A stretch of 23,533 nucleotides of DNA from Bacillota bacterium. Its GTDB lineage: Bacteria; Bacillota_I; Bacilli_A; MOL361; Turicibacteraceae. The translations under genes were made by a program, and so were the position numbers. The stretch spans positions 1,662 to 25,194 of the forward strand of contig DNGE01000017.1 of assembly GCA_003486705.1 (NCBI GenBank). Reading direction: 5' to 3'. This document shows positions 1 through 7,232 of this stretch, piece by piece. The stretch's first letter is position 1. Every line of letters starts with the position of its first letter. The notes under the pieces are model-generated. The model worked only from the letters and a program-made list of their open reading frames with translations. It made no database searches and was not told the DNA's origin.

Positions 1-1
1 C

Positions 2-70
2 GGTTTTACCTTTTTAATTGTATTCACCATTTTTATCACGTATTATGACATTTTAAAGCTCTTATCGTAA
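2..70 (+). CDS. 3' end of a membrane protein, possibly RseP-like site-2 protease
   Basis: The frame entering from the left edge stays open for 22 codons and stops with TAA at 68-70, one base before a strong terminator. The peptide is a hydrophobic segment ending in TYYDILKLLS. It resembles the last transmembrane helix of RseP/RasP-type intramembrane metalloproteases, which often ends in a T-W/Y-x-D-I motif. Only this tail is visible, with no catalytic motif in the window, so the identity is a resemblance. The membrane nature and the frame are better supported than the family. Confidence 0.4.
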   Translation, partial: GFTFLIVFTIFITYYDILKLLS

Positions 71-71
71 C

Positions 72-115
72 AAAAATGGCTAGCTCAACTTTGATATGTT
101 GAGCTAGCCATTTTT
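72..115. terminator. Bidirectional intrinsic terminator
   Basis: A perfect 18-bp inverted repeat (72-89 with 98-115) encloses an 8-base loop. A-runs on the left and T-runs on the right make it work in both directions. It separates the rightward gene ending at 70 from the leftward pseudouridine synthase ending at 200. Confidence 0.9.
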
Positions 116-199
116 TGCTAATGATTTTTTTTACGTATTGTCCATCACAGATAGATTCTAAAAACATGCTTCCTTGTAAAACTATTACATCCAGAATGA

Positions 200-1096
200 T
201 TAAGTTAACTCTTTCATATCCCTAGGCAATGGAATCTCAAGCTCTAGTGTTTCACCCGTTATGGGATGCTTCATTTTAATTTGTGCTGAGTGAAGCGCTT
301 GGCGCTTCAAATGCTTAAACGGCAAGGTGCCACCGTATAACGTGTCACCAAGCAGCGGATGCCCAAGATGTGCCATGTGCACCCGAATCTGATGGGTGCG
401 CCCTGTTTTTAGCTCCAGGCTAACTAATGAGTAGTTTTTAAACGACTTCACAACCTGGTAGTGCGTCAGGGCCACATCGCCATTTTTTGCAACGCGGCGA
501 CGCGCGTTGTGATGTCGATCCTTTCCAATGGGCTCATTGATAATGCCCTTGGGCACTTTTAATGTTCCATGAACAAGCGCTAAGTAGCGACGTGTAATGT
601 TTTTCTCGCTCAGCCAGTTATCCATTAAACTATGGGCTAGATAATGTTTGGCAAAAATAATCCCGCCACTTGTGTCGGTATCGAGACGATGAATGTAACG
701 GATTTGCATGTGATACCCTTTTTCTTTGTAATAATGGGCCACGCCATTGACTAACGTGTTTTTTCCATTCTTTTGATCCGGGTGAACCATGACACCTGCC
801 GGTTTGTTTAAGATTAAAAGATGATCATCTTCATAGACAATTTCTAATTTCATTTTTTGTGGAATAAAATCAAGGCCTTCTTCTTCAAAAACCGGAACTC
901 CCAAAATATCATACTTCCCTAAGATGGTTTCAAAGCTCACCGCTTCACCATTTAACTTCACCGTTTTTGCCATGTATAGCTCATGTATTTTTTTTCGTGA
1001 CAAATGGAACGAGCTTAAAAAGTCACGAATACTCTGACCCGCTACTTCTTCGTTGATTTGAAATAATAAGTATTGATTATCTTTATAAACGTCCAC
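200..1096 (-). CDS. RluA/RluD-family 23S rRNA-type pseudouridine synthase
   Basis: This enzyme isomerises uridine to pseudouridine in structured RNA, most likely large-subunit rRNA. An S4-like RNA-binding segment lies at about residues 18-60. The catalytic domain follows, with HRLDTDTSG at 136-144, in which D139 is the expected catalytic aspartate, and GRTHQIRVHMAHLGHPLLGD towards the C-terminus. The 298-aa length fits the family. The start is GTG at 1094-1096, supported by an AGGTGGTGA ribosome binding site just upstream. Only 16 bases separate it from the coaBC stop, so the two are probably cotranscribed. Bacillota often carry several RluA paralogues, so the exact RNA position modified cannot be assigned. 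Confidence 0.93.
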   Translation of the reverse strand: MDVYKDNQYLLFQINEEVAGQSIRDFLSSFHLSRKKIHELYMAKTVKLNGEAVSFETILGKYDILGVPVFEEEGLDFIPQKMKLEIVYEDDHLLILNKPAGVMVHPDQKNGKNTLVNGVAHYYKEKGYHMQIRYIHRLDTDTSGGIIFAKHYLAHSLMDNWLSEKNITRRYLALVHGTLKVPKGIINEPIGKDRHHNARRRVAKNGDVALTHYQVVKSFKNYSLVSLELKTGRTHQIRVHMAHLGHPLLGDTLYGGTLPFKHLKRQALHSAQIKMKHPITGETLELEIPLPRDMKELT

Positions 1097-1112
1097 GTTG
1101 TCACCACCTATT

Positions 1113-2303
1113 CTATCTTCGTTTTAAAATTTGCGTTAATAACGTATGGGCTGCTTCCTCTTTACTCATCTTCTCAAGTGGTAAGACATCGTGTTCCGTA
1201 ATTAACGTTAAGACATTCGTATCGCCTTTAAAGCCTGCCCCCTCTTGTTTTAAAGAGTTCGCGGCAATCATTTGAATCTTTTTACGTTCTAATTTTGCTT
1301 TTGAGTTTTCAATTAAATGTTGCGTTTCCATTGAGAAACCACATAAAAATTGATGGTCTAATTTATGTTCACCTAAATACGCTAAAATATCAGTGGTACG
1401 CGTGAGTTCAAGACAAGATGTGCCACCTGCTTTTTTAATTTTCTCATCACTTACCGTTACAGGCGTAAAATCAGCAACCGCTGCTGCTTTAATAATAATA
1501 TCCGCTGATGGCGCACATGACTTAACAGCCTCAAACAGTTGTGCAGCCGATGTGATGTCGACTTTATTGACAAACAACGGTGCATTTAAATTTGTCGGGC
1601 CACTGATAAGCGTGACATTGGCACCGCGAAGGCTGGCCGCTTTTGCGATGGCATAGCCCATTTTTCCTGATGAATGATTCGTTAAATAACGAACCGGATC
1701 GACTGACTCTTGTGTCGGCCCCGCCGTCACTAATACGTTAATCCCCTTTAAGTCTTGCTTATAGGCAATGGCTTTTTCAAGATACGAAAATAACACCTCG
1801 GGTTCAGCCATTTTACCTGACCCTGTGTCTCCACACGCCAAATACCCAACGCTTGGTGACACGATTTCGAATCCATAATGTTTTAACTTCGCGATGTTAT
1901 CTTGCACAATTTGATTTTCAAACATCGCCGTGTTCATCGCAGGTGCCACAATTTTATGACACGTACACGCTAAAGCCGTCGTTGTTAACATATCATCCGC
2001 TAACCCATGCGCCATTTTAGCAATACAGTTGGCCGATGCTGGTGCTATCATCATCACATCTGCACGCTTAGCAAGCGAGATATGATTCACATTCATTGTA
2101 AAATTGCGATCAAACGTATCAACTAAACACTTATTCCCCGTTAACGTTTCAAATGTCACCGGCGTAATAAATTGTGTTGCATTTTCCGTCATAATCACAT
2201 GCACATCACAGTGCTGTTTTTTTAACATTGAGGCAAGCGTTGCAATCTTATAAGCAGCAATCCCACCCGTAACCCCAAGGATAATCGTTTTTCCACTAAA
2301 CAT
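1113..2303 (-). CDS. coaBC: Bifunctional phosphopantothenoylcysteine decarboxylase / phosphopantothenate-cysteine ligase
   Basis: CoaBC carries out two successive steps of coenzyme A synthesis: the nucleotide-dependent joining of cysteine to 4'-phosphopantothenate and the FMN-dependent decarboxylation to 4'-phosphopantetheine. Residues 1-180 are the CoaC flavoprotein half, with the NHIS active-site histidine H74, the PAMN motif with N124, and C157 in ACGDTGSGKM. Residues 187-396 are the CoaB ligase half, with VTAGPTQE, N209, AAAVADF and the lysines of EKIKKAGG near 288-291. The 396-aa length is normal for the fused enzyme. The ATG start has an AAAGGTGAT ribosome binding site. The gene is divergent from a pantothenate uptake/kinase operon, which places the early CoA pathway in one locus. 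Confidence 0.97.
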   Translation of the reverse strand: MFSGKTIILGVTGGIAAYKIATLASMLKKQHCDVHVIMTENATQFITPVTFETLTGNKCLVDTFDRNFTMNVNHISLAKRADVMMIAPASANCIAKMAHGLADDMLTTTALACTCHKIVAPAMNTAMFENQIVQDNIAKLKHYGFEIVSPSVGYLACGDTGSGKMAEPEVLFSYLEKAIAYKQDLKGINVLVTAGPTQESVDPVRYLTNHSSGKMGYAIAKAASLRGANVTLISGPTNLNAPLFVNKVDITSAAQLFEAVKSCAPSADIIIKAAAVADFTPVTVSDEKIKKAGGTSCLELTRTTDILAYLGEHKLDHQFLCGFSMETQHLIENSKAKLERKKIQMIAANSLKQEGAGFKGDTNVLTLITEHDVLPLEKMSKEEAAHTLLTQILKRR

Positions 2304-2334
2304 AACATCACCTTTATTCTACAATCTTTCCCTC

Positions 2335-2363
2335 ATTATAGCATATTTTCTTTTACGTGCTAA
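2335..2363 (-). promoter_or_regulatory. Promoter of coaBC
   Basis: Read leftward: -35 TTAGCA (2358-2363), a 17-base spacer, then an extended -10 TGCTATAAT with TATAAT at 2335-2340. It lies about 30 bases upstream of the coaBC start codon. Confidence 0.75.
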
Positions 2364-2380
2364 AACATTTAACGCTGACC

Positions 2381-2422
2381 TAAGTGTGATGGTGCTTAAA
2401 TATTTAAGCACCATCACACTTA
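2381..2422. repeat. Perfect 42-bp palindrome between divergent CoA operons
   Basis: Arms 2381-2400 and 2403-2422 are exact reverse complements, and the central TA is itself symmetrical, so all 42 bp are palindromic. It lies 17 bp upstream of the coaBC -35 box and about 50 bp upstream of the panT -35 box. No T-run follows on either strand, so it is not an ordinary intrinsic terminator. It could be an operator for a dimeric or tetrameric regulator, or a dispersed repeat. Confidence 0.8.
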
Positions 2423-2470
2423 AACATTCGACCTCACATCCCATTTATCCTAATTCTTCCATTTCGTTAT

Positions 2471-2499
2471 TTGACGTAGCGATATCTCTATTATATAAT
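2471..2499 (+). promoter_or_regulatory. Promoter of the panT-coaX operon
   Basis: TTGACG at 2471-2476, a 17-base spacer and a perfect TATAAT at 2494-2499. The expected transcription start near 2506 gives a leader of about 135 bases before the panT start at 2641. No riboswitch family was recognised in this leader. Confidence 0.8.
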
Positions 2500-2640
2500 A
2501 ATTTTTGGTTCATCACGTACCGTCACGATGTTTCCAATTTAATTGTTCTTTAAAAATTGAATCGGATTAGTCGAAGCGTTGTGGGAATCAATTACACGCA
2601 TTGTATCTTCTTTGGGAGAACAGTAGCAGGAGGGATTATG

Positions 2641-3270
2641 ATGAAAAATAAACACACACTCGAGCTTTTACAGCTCACGATGCTTGGAGCCATTGTTTTT
2701 GTTTTGGCATTTACTCCTTTTTTAGGGTATATTCCACTAGGGGTAACGAAAGCAACTATTATTCACATTCCAGTTATTATTGGAGCGATTATTTTAGGTC
2801 CTAAAAAAGGTGCCATCTTAGGTGCACTTTTCGGCTTAACGAGTTTAATCATGAACACTATTTCACCGACGGTGACGTCGTTTGTGTTTTCTCCATTTTA
2901 CTCAATCGGTGATGTGAATGGCAATTTCTTAAGCTTAGTTATTTGTTTTGTACCACGTATTTTAGTTGGGGTGGTTCCTTATTATGTTTATCAGGCATTG
3001 AAAACAAGAATAAAACAGACAACCTCATTAGCAGTAGCAGGACTTGCAGGTTCATTAACGAATACGATTTTAGTTATGTCGCTCATTTATTTATTTTTTG
3101 CTGAGAGCTATGCCGCAGCAAAAGGTGTTTCGGTTAACGCCTTATATGGCGTGATTATGTCTATTATCGGGATTAATGGGGTGCCTGAAGCCATCTTAGC
3201 GTCTGTGCTGACAGCAAGCATCACGATGGCAGTCTTTAAAATAACTAAACAAGGAAAGGCAGTTAGGTAA
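2641..3270 (+). CDS. panT: ECF transporter substrate-binding (S) component, probably for pantothenate
   Basis: This small integral membrane protein (209 aa, about six hydrophobic segments) captures a vitamin for a shared ECF energy-coupling module, which is not encoded in this window. The segment TIIHIPVIIGAIILGPKKG and the following G-rich helix are typical of ECF S components. Pantothenate specificity is inferred from position: the gene lies 5 bp before coaX and opposite coaBC, the arrangement known for PanT. The frame is open back to TTG 2557, but AGGAGGG at 2628-2634 favours the ATG at 2641 (6-base spacing) over the adjacent ATG at 2638. A long leader precedes it. Confidence 0.85.
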   Translation: MKNKHTLELLQLTMLGAIVFVLAFTPFLGYIPLGVTKATIIHIPVIIGAIILGPKKGAILGALFGLTSLIMNTISPTVTSFVFSPFYSIGDVNGNFLSLVICFVPRILVGVVPYYVYQALKTRIKQTTSLAVAGLAGSLTNTILVMSLIYLFFAESYAAAKGVSVNALYGVIMSIIGINGVPEAILASVLTASITMAVFKITKQGKAVR

Positions 3271-3275
3271 GACAG

Positions 3276-4040
3276 ATGATTTTAGTACTTGATGTAGGCA
3301 ATACAAACATTGTTTTAGGTTGTATTGAAGAAAATAAAACACACTTTGTTGCTCGTTTTTCAACAGACCGTCGCAAAACAGCTGATGAATATGCGATCAA
3401 TTTTAAAAATATAATCGAATTAAACGGGATTAGTCGAGCTGACATTTCGGGATGTATTATCTCGTCGGTGGTGCCACCGTTGACGAATGCCTTAAAAGAA
3501 GCAGTCCGTAAAACAACAGGCATTGACCCAATGGTTGTAGGACCTGGAATTAAGACAGGTCTTAATATTACGATCGATAATCCAGCTCAACTTGGAAGTG
3601 ACTTAGTTGTCGATGCTGTGGCAGCCCTTGCAGAATACAAGGCACCGCTTATTGTAATCGACCTTGGCACTGCGACAACGGTTTCTGTTGTCGATGCCTT
3701 AGGTAACTACGTCGGGGGGCTTATTTATCCTGGCGTTAAAATCTCACAAGAGGCGTTATCTTCTAACACCTCTCAGCTTCCAAGCATCAGTCTTGAAGCT
3801 CCTAAAAAGGTCATCGGTAAAAACACGATTGACTGTATGAAAAGCGGCTTAATCAATGGAAGTGCCGCGATGATTGATGGGATCATTGATCGCATTGAAG
3901 ATGAAATTGGACAACCGTGTACGGTTGTTGCCACAGGTGGCTTATCAAATGCGATCGTACCTCATTGTCGTAAGCAAATCATTATTGATGATACGTTATT
4001 GTTAAAAGGGTTATTATTGATTTACAAGAAAAATAGTTAA
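3276..4040 (+). CDS. coaX: Type III pantothenate kinase
   Basis: CoaX phosphorylates pantothenate, the first committed step of coenzyme A synthesis. This class belongs to the ASKHA (acetate and sugar kinase/Hsc70/actin) fold. Visible motifs are the phosphate-binding DVGNTN at 6-11, GPGIKTG at 89-95, GSDLVVDAVAA with D109, and DLGTATT at 129-135, followed by GGLIYPG. The 254-aa length is standard. The ATG lies 5 bases after the panT stop, with AGGTAAG overlapping the end of panT, so translation is probably coupled. A terminator follows directly. With panT and coaBC the order of activity is uptake, phosphorylation, cysteine addition and decarboxylation. Confidence 0.97.
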   Translation: MILVLDVGNTNIVLGCIEENKTHFVARFSTDRRKTADEYAINFKNIIELNGISRADISGCIISSVVPPLTNALKEAVRKTTGIDPMVVGPGIKTGLNITIDNPAQLGSDLVVDAVAALAEYKAPLIVIDLGTATTVSVVDALGNYVGGLIYPGVKISQEALSSNTSQLPSISLEAPKKVIGKNTIDCMKSGLINGSAAMIDGIIDRIEDEIGQPCTVVATGGLSNAIVPHCRKQIIIDDTLLLKGLLLIYKKNS

Positions 4041-4044
4041 AGTT

Positions 4045-4078
4045 AAAGCGACTGGACACAAGGGCCAGTCGCTTTTTT
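4045..4078 (+). terminator. Intrinsic terminator after coaX
   Basis: An 11-bp perfect stem (4045-4055 with 4065-4075) and a 9-base loop are followed by a T-run. It sits between convergent coaX and lepB and may also slow transcription from the other side. Confidence 0.9.
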
Positions 4079-4092
4079 AATTATCCAATTAC

Positions 4093-4590
4093 TTACTTAA
4101 ACGTTTTAACTACACCTACTACATCAGTTAACTTAATCGTTCCCAAGCGATGACTGCGTGAATCTAAACTATTTTGGCGATTGTCACCGAGTACGAATAC
4201 TTCCCCTTTTGGAACAATTTGTTCTATTGTTTGACGTTGGACCATGGGTTCATTTAAGTAAGGCTCACTTAAGCGTACGCCATTGACAAAGACTTGATTC
4301 TCTTTCATCACAACATGATCACCTGGTACGCCAATGACGCGCTTTAAGAAAAATTTATAGTGGCCCTTTAAATGAGCATTAAAAGCAATTAAATCATTTC
4401 GTCTCGGTTCACGACGCTTGTATGCCTGACAATCTAGTAGAACAGGTTGATTATGCTTAATGGTTGGAATCATTGATTGGCCACGCGCAATAGCGACACG
4501 CACATAGCGAGAGACGGCATAGCCAATTAACAGACTGACACCAACTTCTACAACATCATCCATGAACGTATTTTTCACTTTTTCCCTCAT
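4093..4590 (-). CDS. lepB: Signal peptidase I
   Basis: Type I signal peptidase cleaves signal peptides from secreted proteins at the outer face of the membrane. It has one N-terminal membrane anchor (about residues 13-33). The catalytic serine S39 is in RGQSMIPT, the catalytic lysine K83 in KRVIGVPGD, and the C-terminal family box GDNRQNSLDSR is at 135-145. The 165-aa length is typical of the short Gram-positive form (SipS type). The frame opens nine codons earlier at 4617, but the AGAGGGGC site 6 bases upstream supports the ATG at 4588-4590. It appears to be monocistronic. Confidence 0.95.
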   Translation of the reverse strand: MREKVKNTFMDDVVEVGVSLLIGYAVSRYVRVAIARGQSMIPTIKHNQPVLLDCQAYKRREPRRNDLIAFNAHLKGHYKFFLKRVIGVPGDHVVMKENQVFVNGVRLSEPYLNEPMVQRQTIEQIVPKGEVFVLGDNRQNSLDSRSHRLGTIKLTDVVGVVKTFK

Positions 4591-4630
4591 CTTAAAGCCC
4601 CTCTCTCCTATCATCATTTATTTTATTGAT

Positions 4631-4639
4631 ATCATACCA
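4631..4639 (-). promoter_or_regulatory. Extended -10 promoter of lepB
   Basis: Read leftward: TGG followed by TATGAT (4631-4636), about 40 bases upstream of the chosen lepB start. The -35 region is poor, so this would depend on the extended -10. Confidence 0.5.
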
Positions 4640-4939
4640 CGTCCTTTTTTAAAATGGTTAAAATTCCACACAATTTATACGAGATACCATCTTCAAATCA
4701 AGACATTACGTGTCGTTTCAACGAACTTTAATCTGAATAGATGACCTATTTTGAACTGACTTCTTTTTGAAATCCTCCTTTATTTAGGAAATGATTGGTT
4801 TCACTTCATACATCAAGGAGTGAAACTCATGATTCATTTACCATTGCTTAAATATATCCAATTTTTTCATCTGTTAAGACTAATTTTACCTAAAATGTGT
4901 TAAACTAATAACAATATTATTTTATAAGGAGGTCATCAC
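4640..4939 (+). other. Intergenic region between lepB and pepT with a hairpin and a 24-codon frame
   Basis: This stretch upstream of pepT has no recognisable gene. It contains an 8-bp inverted repeat (4798-4805 with 4819-4826) whose right arm covers the end of an AAGGAG sequence. Eight bases later an ATG opens a 24-codon frame, 4829-4903. The predicted peptide is hydrophobic and basic and I do not recognise it. It could be a leader peptide or chance. The pepT ribosome binding site AAGGAGG is at 4926-4932. I could not pick out a convincing promoter. Confidence 0.35.
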
Positions 4940-6157
4940 ATGACTGTTATGGATCGTTTTTTAAAGTATGTGAGTATGGATACAAAATCTAATCCGGAGT
5001 CAGATACTTGTCCATCAAGTTCAAATCAAATTGAGTTTGGTAAATTCTTATTAGAAGAATTGAAAGCATTAGGGTTAGCAGATGCACGCATGGATGATAA
5101 TGGATATTTATATGCGACGTTACCTGCTAACACAGATGCCAAAGTTCCAAGCATTGCCTTTATTTCTCATATGGATACGAGTCCTGATTTTAATGGGGCC
5201 AATGTTTCACCAAAAGTGGTTGAATATAAAGGGGGCGACATTGTTTTAAATGAAAGTAAAAACATTGTATTATCCCCTCAAGAATTCCCGTCTTTAAATG
5301 ATTATGTGGGGCAAACATTAATTACAACGGATGGAACGTCTTTACTTGGGGCTGACGATAAGGCTGGGATTGCTGAAATTATGACGGCTATTGAATACTT
5401 AATCGCGCACCCTGAAATTAAGCATGGAAATATTTTAGTGGCGTTCACACCTGATGAGGAAATTGGACGCGGCGCTGATAAGTTTGATGTGGAAGGGTTC
5501 GGTGCTGATTTTGCTTATACTTTAGACGGTGGTGTCATTGGCGAATTACAATTCGAATCGTTTAATGCAGCTGTTGCCAAGATTAAAGTGAATGGAAAAA
5601 GTGTTCATCCAGGTGATGCAAAAGATAAAATGATCAATGCAGCGTTAATTGCAACGGAAATTGCTAGCATGTTCCCACGTATGGAAACACCTCAACATAC
5701 TGAAGGGTATGAAGGGTTTTATCATTTAACAGATTTATCTGGACATTGCGAAGAAGCAAACTTACAAGTTATTATTCGTGAATTTGATAAGGAACGCTTT
5801 GAGCAGCGTAAACAATTCGTGGATGATTTAGTGAAAGAATTTAATCAAAAATACCCAACGAATACGGTTGAGTTAACAATCAACGATCAATATTACAACA
5901 TGCGCGAAAAAATTGAAGATAAAATGCACATTGTTGAGCTAGCAAAATCGGCACTTGAAGCGGTTGATGTTAAACCATTAATTGTTCCTGTGCGCGGTGG
6001 AACAGATGGTTCTAAGTTATCATTTATGGGATTACCGACACCAAATCTTTTTACAGGTGGTCATAACTTCCATGGTAAATTTGAATATATCCCTGTGCCA
6101 TCTATGGAAAAAGCAGTCGAAGTTATTGTAAAAATTGCTGAGTTAGCTACTAACTAA
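4940..6157 (+). CDS. pepT: Peptidase T (tripeptide aminopeptidase, M20B)
   Basis: PepT removes the N-terminal residue from tripeptides in the cytoplasm using two zinc ions. Expected metal and catalytic residues are present: H77 and D79 in SHMDTSPD, the bridging D140 in GADDKAG, E173 and E174 in PDEEIGRG, D196 in TLDGG, and the C-terminal histidine in TGGHNFHG. A lid/dimerisation domain lies between about residues 205 and 315. The 405-aa length is standard. AAGGAGG lies 7 bases before the ATG. The gene is monocistronic, closed by a strong terminator, and fits recycling of imported or turnover peptides. Confidence 0.97.
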   Translation: MTVMDRFLKYVSMDTKSNPESDTCPSSSNQIEFGKFLLEELKALGLADARMDDNGYLYATLPANTDAKVPSIAFISHMDTSPDFNGANVSPKVVEYKGGDIVLNESKNIVLSPQEFPSLNDYVGQTLITTDGTSLLGADDKAGIAEIMTAIEYLIAHPEIKHGNILVAFTPDEEIGRGADKFDVEGFGADFAYTLDGGVIGELQFESFNAAVAKIKVNGKSVHPGDAKDKMINAALIATEIASMFPRMETPQHTEGYEGFYHLTDLSGHCEEANLQVIIREFDKERFEQRKQFVDDLVKEFNQKYPTNTVELTINDQYYNMREKIEDKMHIVELAKSALEAVDVKPLIVPVRGGTDGSKLSFMGLPTPNLFTGGHNFHGKFEYIPVPSMEKAVEVIVKIAELATN

Positions 6158-6160
6158 ATC

Positions 6161-6210
6161 ATAAAAGGAGACTGTTCACGCTCAAATGACCGTGAACAGT
6201 CTCCTTTTTA
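6161..6210. terminator. Bidirectional terminator after pepT
   Basis: An 18-bp perfect stem (6163-6180 with 6191-6208) with a 10-base loop, an A-run on the left and a T-run on the right. It closes pepT and can stop leftward transcription from the sugar transferase. Confidence 0.9.
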
Positions 6211-6344
6211 TGATGATAACTTATTTTATGATGTAGTTTATATTACCAAATTTAAACCAAAACAAATGACGTGTAACTGCTTTACCATTCCACTATGATT
6301 GATTAGATAGTCTTTTAAGCGTTTATTTATTATAAACTACTTTT

Positions 6345-6899
6345 TTAATCTCGTATATGTAAAATCTTCTGTACAAATTTTAAAAAGGTGAACCATACAA
6401 TCTTTGCATCGAGCCATAACGTTTGATGGGCTATATAGTACATATCTAATCGATATTTTTCTTCCCATGACAACGTTCGATGATCATGAAGTTGTGCCCA
6501 GCCCGTTAGGCCAGGACGAACAGAATGACGTTTTAATTGACGTGCATCTCGTGATGGAATACTTCGAATCATCACAGGTCGTGGTCCAACCAAACTCATA
6601 TCCCCCTTAATCACATTCCAAAGTTGGGGCAAATCATCTAACCCATATTTGATTAAAAACTTTCCAAAACGTGTTAGTCGGTCTTTCGCTGGTAATAATC
6701 GCCCGTTACTCCCCTTATTATGATTCATTGTGTTAAATCGATAGAAGGTAAAAGTCGTTTCATTTAAACCTGGACATCGGTGTTTGTAGATAATGGGCCA
6801 CCCTAAATCTATAAACACACACACACTAATGAGAAACATGATTGGTAAAAATAAAATGAATAAAAAAATAGAACCTATTATATCAAAACTCCTTTTCAT
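6345..6899 (-). CDS. Small bacterial sugar transferase (phosphoglycosyl transferase, PglC/WbaP catalytic core)
   Basis: This family moves a phospho-sugar from a UDP-sugar to undecaprenyl phosphate, starting a glycan on the inner membrane face. The 184-aa protein is the minimal monotopic form: a hydrophobic re-entrant helix at about 7-31, then LDDLPQLWNVIKGDMSLVGP at about 87-106 and RPGLTGWAQ near 128. Two positions differ from the usual consensus. The LDELPQ catalytic pair (Asp-Glu) is Asp-Asp here (D88-D89), and the usual K-F-R-S/T-M motif reads R-F-N-T-M. The ATG at 6897-6899 is preferred over the adjacent TTG, with AGAGGGGGG upstream. No glycosyltransferases or polymerase genes lie nearby, so its glycan is unknown. 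Confidence 0.85.
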   Translation of the reverse strand: MKRSFDIIGSIFLFILFLPIMFLISVCVFIDLGWPIIYKHRCPGLNETTFTFYRFNTMNHNKGSNGRLLPAKDRLTRFGKFLIKYGLDDLPQLWNVIKGDMSLVGPRPVMIRSIPSRDARQLKRHSVRPGLTGWAQLHDHRTLSWEEKYRLDMYYIAHQTLWLDAKIVWFTFLKFVQKILHIRD

Positions 6900-7076
6900 C
6901 AAATCCCCCCTCTTAAAACCGTGTTCTTGACTCTATGATACCAAAAATAAGACATTCTGTATTTGTTTTAACATGAATATTTTTCCATTTTCTGATAAAA
7001 TACTTAATATTGTTATAATTATATGAACTTTTTGTTAATTTCATGTAAATATTTATTATTTAAAATGTTTATTTAG

Positions 7077-7196
7077 GTGATAACAGATGAGAACATTAGG
7101 GTAGAAACAATCAAAGAGGTTGAACTTTTATTAAATCGATGGTTTTTATTACTGTCTATCATCGCCTATTTTTTTATTCATACTAAAAAGACCTAG
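7077..7196 (+). CDS. Candidate 39-aa single-pass membrane peptide
   Basis: An open frame from GTG 7077 to TAG 7196 encodes an acidic N-terminal half followed by a hydrophobic helix (WFLLLSIIAYFF) and a basic tail (HTKKT), the usual form of a small membrane protein. It runs opposite to both neighbours and ends inside a terminator hairpin that could serve it. A TATAAT lies at 7014-7019 without a good -35. The start is weak: AGGTG overlaps the GTG, and that site is better placed for an ATG at 7087 in another frame that stops after five codons. It may be a remnant of a longer gene. The rest of 6900-7076 shows only AT-rich sequence. Confidence 0.3.
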   Translation: MITDENIRVETIKEVELLLNRWFLLLSIIAYFFIHTKKT

Positions 7197-7230
7197 ATTA
7201 TGAAGGTTTCTCATACTCTAAGATCTTTTT
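7185..7230. terminator. Terminator downstream of the flavoprotein gene
   Basis: A stem of about 13 bp with one bulge (7185-7197 with 7217-7230) is flanked by A5 and T5, so it can act in both directions. It begins 2 bases after the stop codon of the leftward gene at 7233. Confidence 0.7.
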
Positions 7231-7232
7231 CC

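Noticed and set aside
1393..1656. Rightward 87-codon frame opposite coaBC
   Set aside because: It lies fully inside the well-supported coaBC gene on the other strand, has no ribosome binding site and no recognisable domain.
2557..2640. TTG-initiated N-terminal extension of PanT
   Set aside because: AGGAGGG just before 2638/2641 fits the internal ATG, and the extra residues do not look like an ECF transporter.
4829..4903. 24-codon frame with AAGGAG before pepT
   Set aside because: No similarity recognised and the length is compatible with chance; described as part of the intergenic region but not called a gene.
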